From NCBI GenBank assembly GCA_023423695.1, contig JAFAFA010000011.1:186001-250000 (forward strand): DNA of 64,000 nucleotides. Direction: 5' to 3'. The position numbers and the translations under genes are program-made. This document shows, one piece after another, positions 45,556 through 55,100 of this stretch (the stretch's first letter is position 1; every line of letters begins with the position of its first letter). This DNA comes from Pseudomonadota bacterium (GTDB lineage: Bacteria; Pseudomonadota; Alphaproteobacteria; Azospirillales; Azospirillaceae). The notes beneath the pieces are model-generated. The model searched no databases and was not told where the DNA came from. It saw only the letters and a program-made list of their open reading frames with translations.

Positions 45556-47592
45556 ATGGCAGCGGGAGCGGGATCGGTGTTCAAGTGGATCGGCTACGGC
45601 CTGCTGGGCCTGGTCGGCCTCGCCGTGGTCGGCATCGGCGCGGTGCTGCTGCTGTTCGATTGGAACGATGCCCGCGGCTTCGTCGCCCGTCGCGCCTCGG
45701 CCGCGCTGAACCGCGAGGTCGCCATCGACGGCGACCTGCGCGTCCATCTCGGCAATCCGATCCGCATCCATGTCGAAGGCCTGCGCGTCGCCAACGCCCA
45801 ATGGGCGCAGGAGCGCGGCGAGGACAAGGACATGGTGGCGATCCAGGCGCTCGACGCCACGCTGCGGCTCTGGCCCCTGCTGCGCGGCGACTGGGAACTG
45901 CCGGAGCTGAAGTTCCAGGGTCCCAAGCTGATCCTGGAGAAGAACGACAAGGGCGAGGCCAACTGGAACTTCGGCCCGCCCAACGCGGAGAAGGCGGTGG
46001 CGAAGGAGGCCGCGACCCCCGACGACCGCGGCGACATCCCGGTGATCGAACGGCTGGTGATCGCCGACGGCCGGATTCGCTACCGCGATCCCACCAGCGA
46101 CATCGACATCGACAACACCATCAACACCGCCACCGGCGGCAATGACGACGACACGGTGCAGCTCAACGGCAAGGGCAGTTTCGCCGGAAAGCCCTTCACC
46201 CTGGCGGCGGAAGGCGGCTCGCTGCTCTATCTGCGCGACGACCCCAAGCCCTATCCGATGAAGATCGATGCGGCCGTCGGCAAGACCAAGGGCCGCATCG
46301 AGGGCTCGGTGGCGGAGCCGGTGAAGATGGAGGGCATCGACCTGTCGGTGGCGCTCAGCGGCAACGATCTGGCGGAGATCTTCCCGATCCTCGGCATCCC
46401 GACGCCGAAGACGCGCCCCTATTCCATCTCCGGCCACCTGTCGCGCGAAGGGGGGCTGTGGGCCTTCCGCGGCATGAACGGCAAGGTCGGCGAAAGCGAC
46501 CTGTCCGGCGACCTGTCGGTCGACACCAACGGCGAGAAGCCGATGGTGAAGGCCGACCTGACCTCAAACCGGCTGGCGGCGCAGGATCTGGCCGGCCTCG
46601 TCGGCGCGTCGCCGCGCGGCAGCGACGATTACCCGACCCGCGGCAACAACCGGGTCATCCCCGCCACCCCGATCAATGTGGAAAAGCTGCGCAACACCGA
46701 CATGGACGTCCGCCTGCGCGGCAAGCGGGTGGAGGCGCCCTTCGCGCCGCTCCAGGACCTGGACATGCGCGTCAAGCTGAACAACGGCGACCTGCATTTC
46801 GACCCGCTGTCGCTCGGCATCGGCGGCGGGCGGATCGCCGGCACGGTGCAGGTGGACGGCAGCCGCAAGGTTCCGGCCCTGCGCACCAACCTGGACATCC
46901 GCGCCATGAAGCTGTCGTCCTTCTTCAGCGAGACCTCCTTCGCTGGCCAGATCGGCGGCACGGTGGCTGGCCGCATCCAGCTGGCCGGCACCGGCAAGAC
47001 GGTGGCCGACCTGCTGGCGACCTCCGACGGCAAGGTCGGCGTCTCGGTCGATGGCGGGCGAATCACCAGCCTCGCGGTCAAGGGGCTGAAGACCAACATC
47101 CTGGAGACGCTGGGGGTCGTGATCTCCGGGTCGGAACCGATGCCCTTCAACTGCCTGGTCGGCAACCTGTCGGTGGAGAAGGGCATCGCCCGCGCCGAGG
47201 CGCTGGTGCTGGACACGCCCGAGACGCTGGTCACCGGTAAGGGGACGATCAGCCTGCGCAACGAGGCGCTCGACCTGCGGATCGTCGGCGATTCCAAGTC
47301 GCCGCAGGTGTTCGCCACCCATGTGCCGGTGCTGGTCGGCGGCACGCTTGGCAACCCCGACATCGGCGTCGATCCGACCGAGTCGGCGGCGCGCGGCGCC
47401 GCGGCGGTGGCGCTGGGCGTTCTGCTGACTCCGCTGGCAAGCGTGCTGCCCTTCCTTGACCCGGGCAGTGATGAGCAGCCACAGTGTGGCCGGCTGGTGC
47501 GGGATGCCCGCTCCCCCAACAAGGGAGCGCCGGCGTCCGGCAGGTCGGGCAATGGCCGTGGTGAGGGAAAGGCGTCGGGTTCGGCGCGCTGA
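45556..47592 (+). CDS. AsmA-family protein
   Basis: A 678-residue envelope protein anchored by one N-terminal TM (WIGYGLLGLVGLAVVGIGAVLLLF), followed by FDWNDARGFVARRASAALNREVAIDGDL, the AsmA opening, and a long periplasmic beta-rich body. The C-terminal part (SFAGQIGGTVAGRIQLAGTG, LLATSDGKVGVSVDGGRI, RNEALDLRIVGDSKSPQ) matches the AsmA_2 pattern. AsmA-like proteins are bridge-like lipid carriers between the inner and outer membrane. The tail is Gly/Ser/Arg-rich. I take ATG 45556 with GGAGGGCCGGG upstream, rather than TTG 45520 that is in frame. Confidence 0.9.
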   Translation: MAAGAGSVFKWIGYGLLGLVGLAVVGIGAVLLLFDWNDARGFVARRASAALNREVAIDGDLRVHLGNPIRIHVEGLRVANAQWAQERGEDKDMVAIQALDATLRLWPLLRGDWELPELKFQGPKLILEKNDKGEANWNFGPPNAEKAVAKEAATPDDRGDIPVIERLVIADGRIRYRDPTSDIDIDNTINTATGGNDDDTVQLNGKGSFAGKPFTLAAEGGSLLYLRDDPKPYPMKIDAAVGKTKGRIEGSVAEPVKMEGIDLSVALSGNDLAEIFPILGIPTPKTRPYSISGHLSREGGLWAFRGMNGKVGESDLSGDLSVDTNGEKPMVKADLTSNRLAAQDLAGLVGASPRGSDDYPTRGNNRVIPATPINVEKLRNTDMDVRLRGKRVEAPFAPLQDLDMRVKLNNGDLHFDPLSLGIGGGRIAGTVQVDGSRKVPALRTNLDIRAMKLSSFFSETSFAGQIGGTVAGRIQLAGTGKTVADLLATSDGKVGVSVDGGRITSLAVKGLKTNILETLGVVISGSEPMPFNCLVGNLSVEKGIARAEALVLDTPETLVTGKGTISLRNEALDLRIVGDSKSPQVFATHVPVLVGGTLGNPDIGVDPTESAARGAAAVALGVLLTPLASVLPFLDPGSDEQPQCGRLVRDARSPNKGAPASGRSGNGRGEGKASGSAR

Positions 47593-47609
47593 CCGCCTGC
47601 TTCGGAATC

Positions 47610-47660
47610 TTCCTGTCCGGCGCCCCCGTCAACGGGGCAGCCCCGGAACACGGACAGGAA
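47610..47660 (+). promoter_or_regulatory. Strong stem-loop upstream of the SLC13 gene
   Basis: TTCCTGTCCG (47610-47619) pairs perfectly with CGGACAGGAA (47651-47660), with an inner GCCCC/GGGGC stem. The 3' arm covers the first part of the purine-rich AGGAAGGA that precedes the ATG at 47678, so the fold could mask the ribosome site; it may also be a terminator for the AsmA gene, but no T-run follows. Confidence 0.45.
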
Positions 47661-47677
47661 GGACGCTGCCCCGCCCA

Positions 47678-49453
47678 ATGACCTTTGACCAGATGTTATC
47701 GTTCGGCATCATCGGCGCGGTGATCGCGCTGCTGATCTGGGACCGGCTGCGTTACGATCTCGTCGGGATGATCGCCCTCCTGGCCTCGGTGGCGGTGGGG
47801 ATCGTTCCGGCCAAACAGGCTTTTCAGGGCTTCTCCGACGACATCGTCATCATCGTCGGCTCCGCCCTGGTGATCAGTGCCGCAGTCGGCCGGTCGGGTG
47901 TGGTCGAGGCGGCGATGCGCCCGCTGGCCACGCGCATGACAGCGGTGTGGACGCAGGTCGCCATCCTGGCCGGGGCGGTCACGCTTCTGTCGGCCATCGT
48001 CAAGAACATCGGCGCGCTCGCCATCTTCATGCCGATCGCCCTGCAGGTGGCGCGGCGCACCGGCACGCCGGTGTCGATGCTGCTGATGCCGATGGCCTTC
48101 GGGTCGCTGCTGGGCGGGCTGATGACGCTGGTCGGCACCTCCCCCAACATCATCGTGTCGCGCGTCCGCGCCGAGATGACGGGCGAACCCTTCCACATGT
48201 TCGACTTCACGCCGGTCGGGCTGGTGATCGCGGTGTTCGGCGTCGCCTTCCTGGCGGTTGGCTACCGGTTGCTGCCCAAGGGACGGGCCGCGGCGGCCGG
48301 TCCGGCCTTCAACATCGGCGATTACACGGCGGAGGCGAGGTTGCCCGCCGGCTCCCAGTTCGTCGGCCGCACGGTCGCGGAGCTGGAGGCCGTCAGCGAG
48401 GGCGAGATCACGCTTGCCGCCATCGTGCGCGAGAATTACCGCCGCTATGTGCCGTCGGGCCATTGGGTGCTGTTCGCCGACGATATCCTGGTGCTGGAGG
48501 GCGACACCACGGCGCTGGCCGAGCTGGTCAAGCGTGCCGGCCTGAAGATGGTGCACGACAAGGATCTGGAGGGGGTCGAGAAGGAGGACGAGATCGCCGT
48601 GGTCGAGGCGGTGGTGGAACAGCGCTCCGCCATGATCGGCCACAGCATCGAGGAGGTGAACCTGCGCGAGCGCTTCGGCGCCAACCTGCTGGCGATCAGC
48701 CGGCGCGGACGGCCGATTCGCCAGCGGCTGCGCCGTGTCCGCCTGCAGTCGGGCGATTTGGTCGTCCTGCAGGGCCGGCAGGCCTCCATGTCCGACACGC
48801 TGGCCGAACTGGGTTGCCTGCCGCTGGCCGAGCGCGACCTCTCCATCGGCCGCACGCCCAAGCGCGCGGCGGCGGTCGCGGTTCTGGGGCTGACCGTGGT
48901 GCTGGTCGCCACCGGGCTGGTTCCGGTCGCCATCGCCTTCTTCGGGGCGGCGGTGGCGATGATGGCGCTAAAGGTGGTCAGCCTGCGCGAGGCCTACGAG
49001 GCGGTGGAATGGCCGATCCTCGTCCTGCTCGGCTCGCTGATCCCGGTTAGCGAGACCCTGCGCACCACCGGCGGCAGCGAACTGATCGCCGGCCTGCTGT
49101 CGGAGGCGTCCCAGGGAATGCCGCCCATCGGCGCGCTCGCCATGATCATGGTGGCGGCGATGGCGGTGACTCCCTTCCTGAACAATGCCGCGACCGTGCT
49201 GGTGATGGCGCCCATCGGGGCCAGCCTCGCCACCCATCTCGGGCTGCGGCCGGACGCCTTCCTGATGGCGGTGGCGATCGGCGCCGGCTGCGACTTCCTC
49301 ACGCCCATCGGGCACCAGTGCAACACGCTGGTGATGGGACCGGGCGGCTACCGGTTCGGCGATTACTGGCGGCTGGGGCTGCCGCTGTCGATCATGGTCG
49401 TGATCCTGGGAACGGCGGCCATCGCGCTGTTTTGGCCGCTGGTGCCGCGCTGA
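47678..49453 (+). CDS. SLC13/DASS-type permease with central RCK_C (TrkA-C) domains
   Basis: A 591-residue inner-membrane transporter. Two membrane halves (about residues 1-205 and 395-591) of the CitMHS/ArsB/DASS fold flank a cytoplasmic region with two TrkA-C/RCK_C-like domains (about 215-300, AEARLPAGSQFVGRTVAELE; and 305-385, SAMIGHSIEEVNLRERFGAN, LQSGDLVVLQGRQ). Signature regions are VGTSPNIIVSRVR and PIGHQCNTLVMGPGGYRF. Members carry dicarboxylates, sulfate or other anions. ATG 47678 has GGAAGGA rather far upstream. It is preceded by a stem-loop. Confidence 0.9.
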   Translation: MTFDQMLSFGIIGAVIALLIWDRLRYDLVGMIALLASVAVGIVPAKQAFQGFSDDIVIIVGSALVISAAVGRSGVVEAAMRPLATRMTAVWTQVAILAGAVTLLSAIVKNIGALAIFMPIALQVARRTGTPVSMLLMPMAFGSLLGGLMTLVGTSPNIIVSRVRAEMTGEPFHMFDFTPVGLVIAVFGVAFLAVGYRLLPKGRAAAAGPAFNIGDYTAEARLPAGSQFVGRTVAELEAVSEGEITLAAIVRENYRRYVPSGHWVLFADDILVLEGDTTALAELVKRAGLKMVHDKDLEGVEKEDEIAVVEAVVEQRSAMIGHSIEEVNLRERFGANLLAISRRGRPIRQRLRRVRLQSGDLVVLQGRQASMSDTLAELGCLPLAERDLSIGRTPKRAAAVAVLGLTVVLVATGLVPVAIAFFGAAVAMMALKVVSLREAYEAVEWPILVLLGSLIPVSETLRTTGGSELIAGLLSEASQGMPPIGALAMIMVAAMAVTPFLNNAATVLVMAPIGASLATHLGLRPDAFLMAVAIGAGCDFLTPIGHQCNTLVMGPGGYRFGDYWRLGLPLSIMVVILGTAAIALFWPLVPR

Positions 49454-49555
49454 GGATCGCGTCCGTTCACGGATTCGTGTCTCGCGGACCGGTTCCGTTC
49501 TCCTTCCGTCTGGTGTAGGCTTCTCCCAGGGGCTGAAGCCTGACGGGAGGCCGAT

Positions 49556-50035
49556 ATGTCGGTGTGGCGCCGCTATCTGGTGAAGGACGTGACCGGCCGG
49601 CTGGTCGATCTGCCGAGCAGCCTGCTCGACCGTGCCGATGACGGCACGGCCCCGCTGCCGCATTTCGCCGGCCGCTGCGTGGAGGTGGTGGCGGCGGTGA
49701 TCGTCGGCGACCGCAAGAGCCACGCCCGCGTCACCGAACTGGCCTTCACCAAGATGTATTTCGACCAGATGGGCTATGTCGACGCCGCCAAGCGCGAGCG
49801 GATGATCCGCCTGATGCTGGAAAGCTGCGCCGACCGCCGCGTCGCGTTGCGCCGGCGGGACGCCCTTCACGAGGAGTCCGCCCGCCTGTCCCGCCGCGCG
49901 GATGCCGCCCGCGACCAGCTGATCCGCGAATTCGGCTGGGAGCCCAAGCCCGCCGAGCGCGACGCCGCCCTCAGCCGCCTCGACCCCGCCCGCCTGCGCG
50001 GCGCCCGTCCGGAGCCGGCGCGGACGCTGCATTGA
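49556..50035 (+). CDS. Unknown protein, 159 aa
   Basis: No family recognised. It is soluble and basic, with an N-terminal beta-like region (YLVKDVTGRLVDLPSSLLDRADDG, CVEVVAAVIVGDRKSHARV), then a long Arg/Ala/Glu-rich helix that could be a coiled coil (RVALRRRDALHEESARLSRRADAARDQL region) and a Pro-rich end. ATG 49556 has GGGAGG well placed. It follows the SLC13 gene by 102 bp. Confidence 0.68.
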   Translation: MSVWRRYLVKDVTGRLVDLPSSLLDRADDGTAPLPHFAGRCVEVVAAVIVGDRKSHARVTELAFTKMYFDQMGYVDAAKRERMIRLMLESCADRRVALRRRDALHEESARLSRRADAARDQLIREFGWEPKPAERDAALSRLDPARLRGARPEPARTLH

Positions 50036-50176
50036 GGGGTGGGGCGCAAAATTCCCCTCTCCCGTGAGGGGGGAGGGGATCGTTCCGAGATCGAGGATCT
50101 GTGCATGCTTCACCCGCAAGGGGAGGGGGGCCTTTTCGGCGGCCACCGTCCGGCCCATATGCAGGCCAACGGAAGC

Positions 50177-50488
50177 ATGGAGCCTAGCGAACCACAGATG
50201 AGTCCTCCCGATACCGCCCAGACGCTGACGTTCGCGCGTGTGCGCCAGCTGGCACTGATCGGCGCCGGATGCACCATCATCCTGTTCGGCATGCTGCTGG
50301 CGCCTCTCCCCGGCCCTGGTGGGCTGCCGGTGATGCTGCTCGGCGGCATCCTCGTGCTGCGCAACTCCGCCGACGCCCGCCGCCTGTTCGTGCGCAGCAA
50401 GCGCCGCTATCCCCGAATGTTCAGTCCGGTGGAACGCATCCGGCTGAAGCTGCGCGCGCGCCGCCTGCGCAAGATGAACCGCGGCTGA
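50177..50488 (+). CDS. Small membrane protein with PGPG motif
   Basis: About 103 residues with one or two hydrophobic segments: LALIGAGCTIILFGMLLAPL, then the turn PGPGGLPVMLLGGILVL, and a strongly basic C-terminus (RLFVRSKRRYPRMF, IRLKLRARRLRKM). This resembles small 'PGPGW'-type integral membrane proteins of unknown function. Start is uncertain: ATG 50177 follows GGAAGC; ATG 50105, ATG 50159 and GTG 50039 are in the same frame, but the upstream part contains a CCCTCTCC-type hairpin region (50052-50075) and is unlikely to be coding. Confidence 0.65.
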   Translation: MEPSEPQMSPPDTAQTLTFARVRQLALIGAGCTIILFGMLLAPLPGPGGLPVMLLGGILVLRNSADARRLFVRSKRRYPRMFSPVERIRLKLRARRLRKMNRG

Positions 50489-50795
50489 CCCGCCGCTTTT
50501 TCCCGCAGTCCCTTACCCGCCGGCCTTCCGGGTGTTAGGAATGGACACCACCATTCCCAACCGCAAGGGGGGCCAGCGTGACCAGCCGACCTCATGGCGT
50601 TGAAACCGTCGTCCCCCTCTCCGCGTGTCGCGGCCGGCTGAACAGTGGAACATCTCCGGAAAACCGTTCCACACCGTTTCAAACGTTCAGTCCGGCCCGT
50701 CGCCCGCCCGCGGTCTGCCCTGCGGAAGCGGGCACTGGACAGCCGCGCCCCGCAGCCTCCATCTTGTGCGTCCGTTCGCATCAGGAGGGTTTGCG
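50489..50795. promoter_or_regulatory. Control region upstream of the aminotransferase, with phased GTTYCA site (copy 2)
   Basis: 307 bp without a convincing gene. A 7-bp perfect hairpin GGAATGG/CCATTCC lies at 50538-50557. At 50646-50690 is TGGAAC, GTTCCA (50666), GTTTCA (50676) and GTTCAG (50685), i.e. elements about one helical turn apart, with CTGAAC at 50638-50643 mirroring the last. The first three elements have exactly the spacing seen at 19-54. Ribosome site AGGAGG for the next gene is at 50783-50788. Confidence 0.4.
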
Positions 50796-51959
50796 GTGAA
50801 GTCGGGCAACGCGCTGCTGTCCAGCTATGGCACCACCATTTTCGAGGTCATGTCCCGCCTGTCGGAGGAGCATGGCGCGATCAATCTGGGCCAGGGGTTC
50901 CCCGACGACCGTGGGCCGGCCGACGTGCTGCAGACCGCGGCCGACGCGCTGCTCCAGGGCTGGAACCAGTATCCGTCGATGATGGGCACTCCCGACCTGC
51001 GGCAGGCCCTGGCCGCCCATGCCCGGCGCTTCTACGGCCTCGACGTCGATTGGAAGACCGAGACGATGGTCACCTCCGGCGCCACCGAGGCGCTGACCGC
51101 CTGTCTGCTCGGCCTGATCAATCCGGGCGACGAGGTGGTGCTGTTCCAGCCGATGTACGATAGCTACCTGCCGATCGTCCGGCTGGCCGGCGGCGTGCCG
51201 CGCTTCGTCTCGCTGAAGGCGCCGGACTGGAGCTTCAGCCGCGCCGACCTGGAGGCCGCCTTCTCGCCGCGCACCAAGCTGGTGCTGATCAACGACCCGC
51301 TGAACCCGGCCGCCAAGGTCTTCGACCGGGCGGAGCTGGAGCTGATCGCCGAGTTCGTCCAGCGCCATGACGCGCTGGCCGTCTGCGACGAGGTGTACGA
51401 GCACATCGTCTTCGACGGCCGCCGCCACATTCCGCTGATGACCCTGCCGGGCATGCGCGACCGCTGCCTGAAGATCGGCTCGGCCGGCAAGACCTTCTCG
51501 CTGACCGGCTGGAAGGTCGGCTACGTCACCGCCGCCCCGCATCTGCTGCAGCCGGTCGCCAAGGCGCACCAGTTCCTCACCTTCACCACCCCGCCGAATC
51601 TCCAGGCCGCCGTCGCCTACGGGCTGGGCAAGGAGGAAGGCTACTTCACCGGGCTGGCCGCCGGGCTGCAGGCGAAGCGCGACCGGCTGGCCGCCGGGCT
51701 GGCCTCCGTCGGATTCGACGTGCTGCCCAGCGCCGGCACCTATTTCGTCGCCGCCGACATCGGCCGCTTCGGCTTCGACGGCGACGATCAGGCCTTCTGC
51801 CGCTGGCTGGTGGCGGAGGCGAAGGTCGCCGCCATCCCGGTCAGCGCCTTCTTCGTGGAGAATGCGCCGGCCAGCGTCGTGCGTTTCTGCTTCTCCAAGC
51901 GGGACGAGGTGCTCGACGAGGCCATCGCCCGCCTGCGCAGCCGCTTCTCGGGCAGCTAG
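50796..51959 (+). CDS. PLP-dependent aminotransferase (class I/II, YbdL/kynurenine aminotransferase-like)
   Basis: A 387-residue fold-type I aminotransferase. The start is GTG 50796 with AGGAGG eight bases upstream, giving VKSGNALLSSYGTTIFEVMSRL. Motifs: INLGQGFPDDRGP, TSGATEALTAC, VLINDPLNPAAKVF, CDEVYEHIVFDG, PLP-Lys in SAGKTFSLTGWKVGY and C-terminal Arg in VVRFCFSKRDE. It resembles methionine/glutamine/kynurenine transaminases such as E. coli YbdL. Substrate is therefore probably methionine, glutamine or aromatic amino acids, not assigned. The NDPLNPAAKVF motif departs from the common NNPHNPTGKV. Confidence 0.9.
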   Translation: MKSGNALLSSYGTTIFEVMSRLSEEHGAINLGQGFPDDRGPADVLQTAADALLQGWNQYPSMMGTPDLRQALAAHARRFYGLDVDWKTETMVTSGATEALTACLLGLINPGDEVVLFQPMYDSYLPIVRLAGGVPRFVSLKAPDWSFSRADLEAAFSPRTKLVLINDPLNPAAKVFDRAELELIAEFVQRHDALAVCDEVYEHIVFDGRRHIPLMTLPGMRDRCLKIGSAGKTFSLTGWKVGYVTAAPHLLQPVAKAHQFLTFTTPPNLQAAVAYGLGKEEGYFTGLAAGLQAKRDRLAAGLASVGFDVLPSAGTYFVAADIGRFGFDGDDQAFCRWLVAEAKVAAIPVSAFFVENAPASVVRFCFSKRDEVLDEAIARLRSRFSGS

Positions 51960-51967
51960 GCGTTGCC

Positions 51968-51998
51968 GCGGCAGGAGCGATCTGCGCGCCCCTGCCGC
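51968..51998 (+). terminator. Hairpin after the aminotransferase gene
   Basis: GCGGCAGG (51968-51975) pairs with CCTGCCGC (51991-51998), followed by AAAGCC. It stands 9 bp past the stop codon; no T-run. Confidence 0.45.
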
Positions 51999-52125
51999 AA
52001 AGCCATGGCGAAACCCCAGCCGCTTCGGCATACTCCCGCCGGTTTTGTCCAGGTCCGAGCCGACGCCAGGGCTGTCCCCGGTCTTGTGGTTCCGGACCCA
52101 CCCGCGGAATTGGGGTCTGTCTCGA

Positions 52126-55100
52126 ATGTTGCGTGCGCTGGCGCGTGTCTGTGCCGTCCTCGTCGCGTGCTCCGGCACGTACACCGTTTCCCGGACCTTC
52201 GCCGCCGATCCCCCGGCCGAGCCCGTGCCCTTCGGCGTGTCGGGCGTGGAGGTGGTGGCGGAGCGTGATACGCCCCAGGCCTGCTTCACCTTCACCGACC
52301 GGCTGGAGCGCTCGCGCGCCGTCAACTACCGCGACTATGTCGCGGTGGAGCCGGCGGTCGACGGTGCCGCCATCGCCCGCGACCGCACCCTGTGCGTCGA
52401 GGGGCTGCGCCATGGCGAGACCTACCGGGTCACCCTGAAGGACGGGTTGCCGGGCATCGACGGCAAGCGGCTGCCGGCCGCCGACACCCGCGAGGTGCAG
52501 GTGCCCAACCGCAAGCCCTCGCTGGCTTTCCGCGGAGCCGGCTACATCCTGCCGCGCGTCGGGTCGGACGGGCTGCCCCTGCGCTCCATCAACCTGGACC
52601 GGGCGAAGCTGCAGGTGCTGCGCATCGCCGACCGGGCGCTGGTCGAGAAGATCTATTTCGGCCGCATCACCCAGCAGATGACCGACTACGACATCGGCGA
52701 GATCCTGGACAAGTCGGGGCAGGAGGTCTGGCGCGGCGAGATGGGGATCGGCAACCAGCCGAACCGCAGCGTCACCACCGCCTTCCCCATCGACGCCGTG
52801 CTGGGCAAGCTGGAGCCGGGCGTCTATGTCGCCGTCGCCGGCGCCGACGAGATCAAGCCGGGCGGCTGGGAGCGCAAGGCGACCCAATGGTTCGTGGTGT
52901 CCGACCTCGGCCTCAACACCATTCTCGGCGACGACTCGCTGGTGGTCTTCGCCCGCTCCGTCCAGAGCGCCAGCCCCGCCGCGGGCGTGGAGCTGCGTCT
53001 GGTCGCCCGCAACGGGTCCGAACTGGGCCGCGTCCAGACGGGGGAGGACGGGCTCGGCCGCTTCGACCTCGCGGCATTGCGCGCCGCCGGGACCGAACCG
53101 GTGCAGGCCCTGTTCGCCGCGCGCGGCGACGGCGACTTCGCCGTTCTCGACCTGACCGCCGGCGGCGCCCCCTCGGCGGAGTCGCCGGACAAGCCGGCCC
53201 CGATCGCCCGTCCGATGACCGGCGGGTTCGACGCCTATCTCTATACGGAGCGCGGAATCTACCGGCCGGGCGAGACGGTGCAGCTGACCGCGCTGCTGCG
53301 CGACACCGACCTGAATCCGCCCGCCGGCAAGGCGCTGACCATCCGGGTCCTGCGTCCCGACGGGTTCGAGGTCGAACGGCGCACCCTGACCGACAGCGGG
53401 GCCGGCGGTTTCGCCACCCGCATCGACCTGCCGATGAACGCCTTCCCCGGCAGCTGGATGGTCACCGCCCATGCCGAGCCTGACGGCCCGGCCATCGGCA
53501 GGGCCGAGTTCCTGCTGGAGGACTTCGTGCCCCCGCGGCTGGACCTGTCGCTGTCCTCCCCGACGACGGAGTTGGCGGCGGACGGCGAGGCCGATGTCGC
53601 TCTCGACAGCCATTATCTCTACGGCTCGCCGGCTTCGGGCCTGCCGGGAGAGTTGACGGTCGCCCTGCGCGCCGCGGCCAACCCCTATCCCAACCTGCCG
53701 GGCTACCAGTTCGGTCTGGCGCAGGAGGACGTGAAACCGGCCCGCGCCGATCTGCCGGGCTTCATCACCGATTCCAACGGCTCGGCCCGCCTGAAGGTCA
53801 AGCTGCCGCGTCCGCCCGAAAGCACCCGCCCGCTGGAAGCGGTGGTGCGTGCCACCCTGTTCGACATCGGCGGCCGTCCGGTCGGCCGCGACTTCGTCCT
53901 GCCGGTGCGCCACCAGCCCTTCGCCATCGGCATCAAGCCGCGCTTCGAAGGCGACGGCGTGCCGGAAGGCGCCACCGCCGGATTCGAGGTGATCGCCGTC
54001 GGTCCGGACGGCAAGCCGACCGACCACGCCGACCTCTCCTACGAATTGTTCGAGGAGGAGTACGACTACGCCTGGTACGAGGCCAACGGTCGCTGGGACT
54101 ACAAGGTCACGGTGAAGGACCGGCGCGTGACCGGCGGCACCCTGTCGGCCCAGGCCGGCAGCCCGACCGCGGTCGAGGCTCCGGTCGCCGCGGGCCGCTA
54201 CCGGCTGGAGGTGTTCGATCCGAAGACCGGCGTCGCCACGAGCGTGCGCTTCGCCGCCGGCTGGTGGATGACCCCGACCGCCGGGGAGCGGCCGGACGCT
54301 GTCGACGTCTCGGTGATGATGCCGGCCTACCGCGCCGGGGAAAGTGCCTGGGTCTTCGTCAAGCCGCCCTATGACAGTCAGGTTCTGGTGGCGGTGGCCG
54401 ACCGCGGCGTGACCTATGCCGTCACCCGCGCCATCGGCACCCAGGGCGCCTTCCTGGAAATCCCGGTCGGGCAGGGCTGGACGAGCGGCGCCCATGTGCT
54501 GGCGACCGCCTTCGCCACCTCCGACCCCCAATCGAAGAAGCCGCCGCGGCGCGCGGTGGGGCTCGCCTGGCTGGCGATGGACAAGGCCCCGCGCACGCTG
54601 GACATCCGCCTGTCCGCCCCGGCGGAGGTGGAGCCGCGCCGCGCCATGACCGCCGACATCACGGTGGACGGCATCGCCGAGGGCAAGCAGGCCTTCGTGA
54701 CGCTGGCCGCAGTCGACGAGTCGGTGATGCAGCTGACCGACCAGCCCTCCCCCGATCCGGCCCGCCATTATCTGGGCAAGCGGCCGCTGACCGTGGAGCT
54801 GCGCGATTCCTACGGCCGCCTGATCGATCCGGCCAGCCTGGAGGCCGCCCGGCCGCCGGCCGCACCTGCTCCGCGCCTGCGTCAGGTCGCCGGTCTGGTC
54901 CCGCCCAAGTCGGAGCGGGTGGTCTCGCTCTATTCCGGCATTCTGACCGTCGGTGCCGACGGCAAGGTCTCCGTTCCGTTCGATCTGCCGGACTTCCAGG
55001 GCCGTCTGCGCCTGATGGCGGTGGCCTGGAGCGAGGGGCGGATCGGTCATGCCGAAAGCCAGATGCTGGTGCGCGATCCGGTCGTCGCCGACGCGGTGCT

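Noticed and set aside
50578..50799. Small open frame in the region before the aminotransferase gene, preceded by AAGGGGGG
   Set aside because: It spans the phased operator-like elements, overlaps the GTG start of the next gene and encodes a Pro/Arg/Ser-rich sequence without features.
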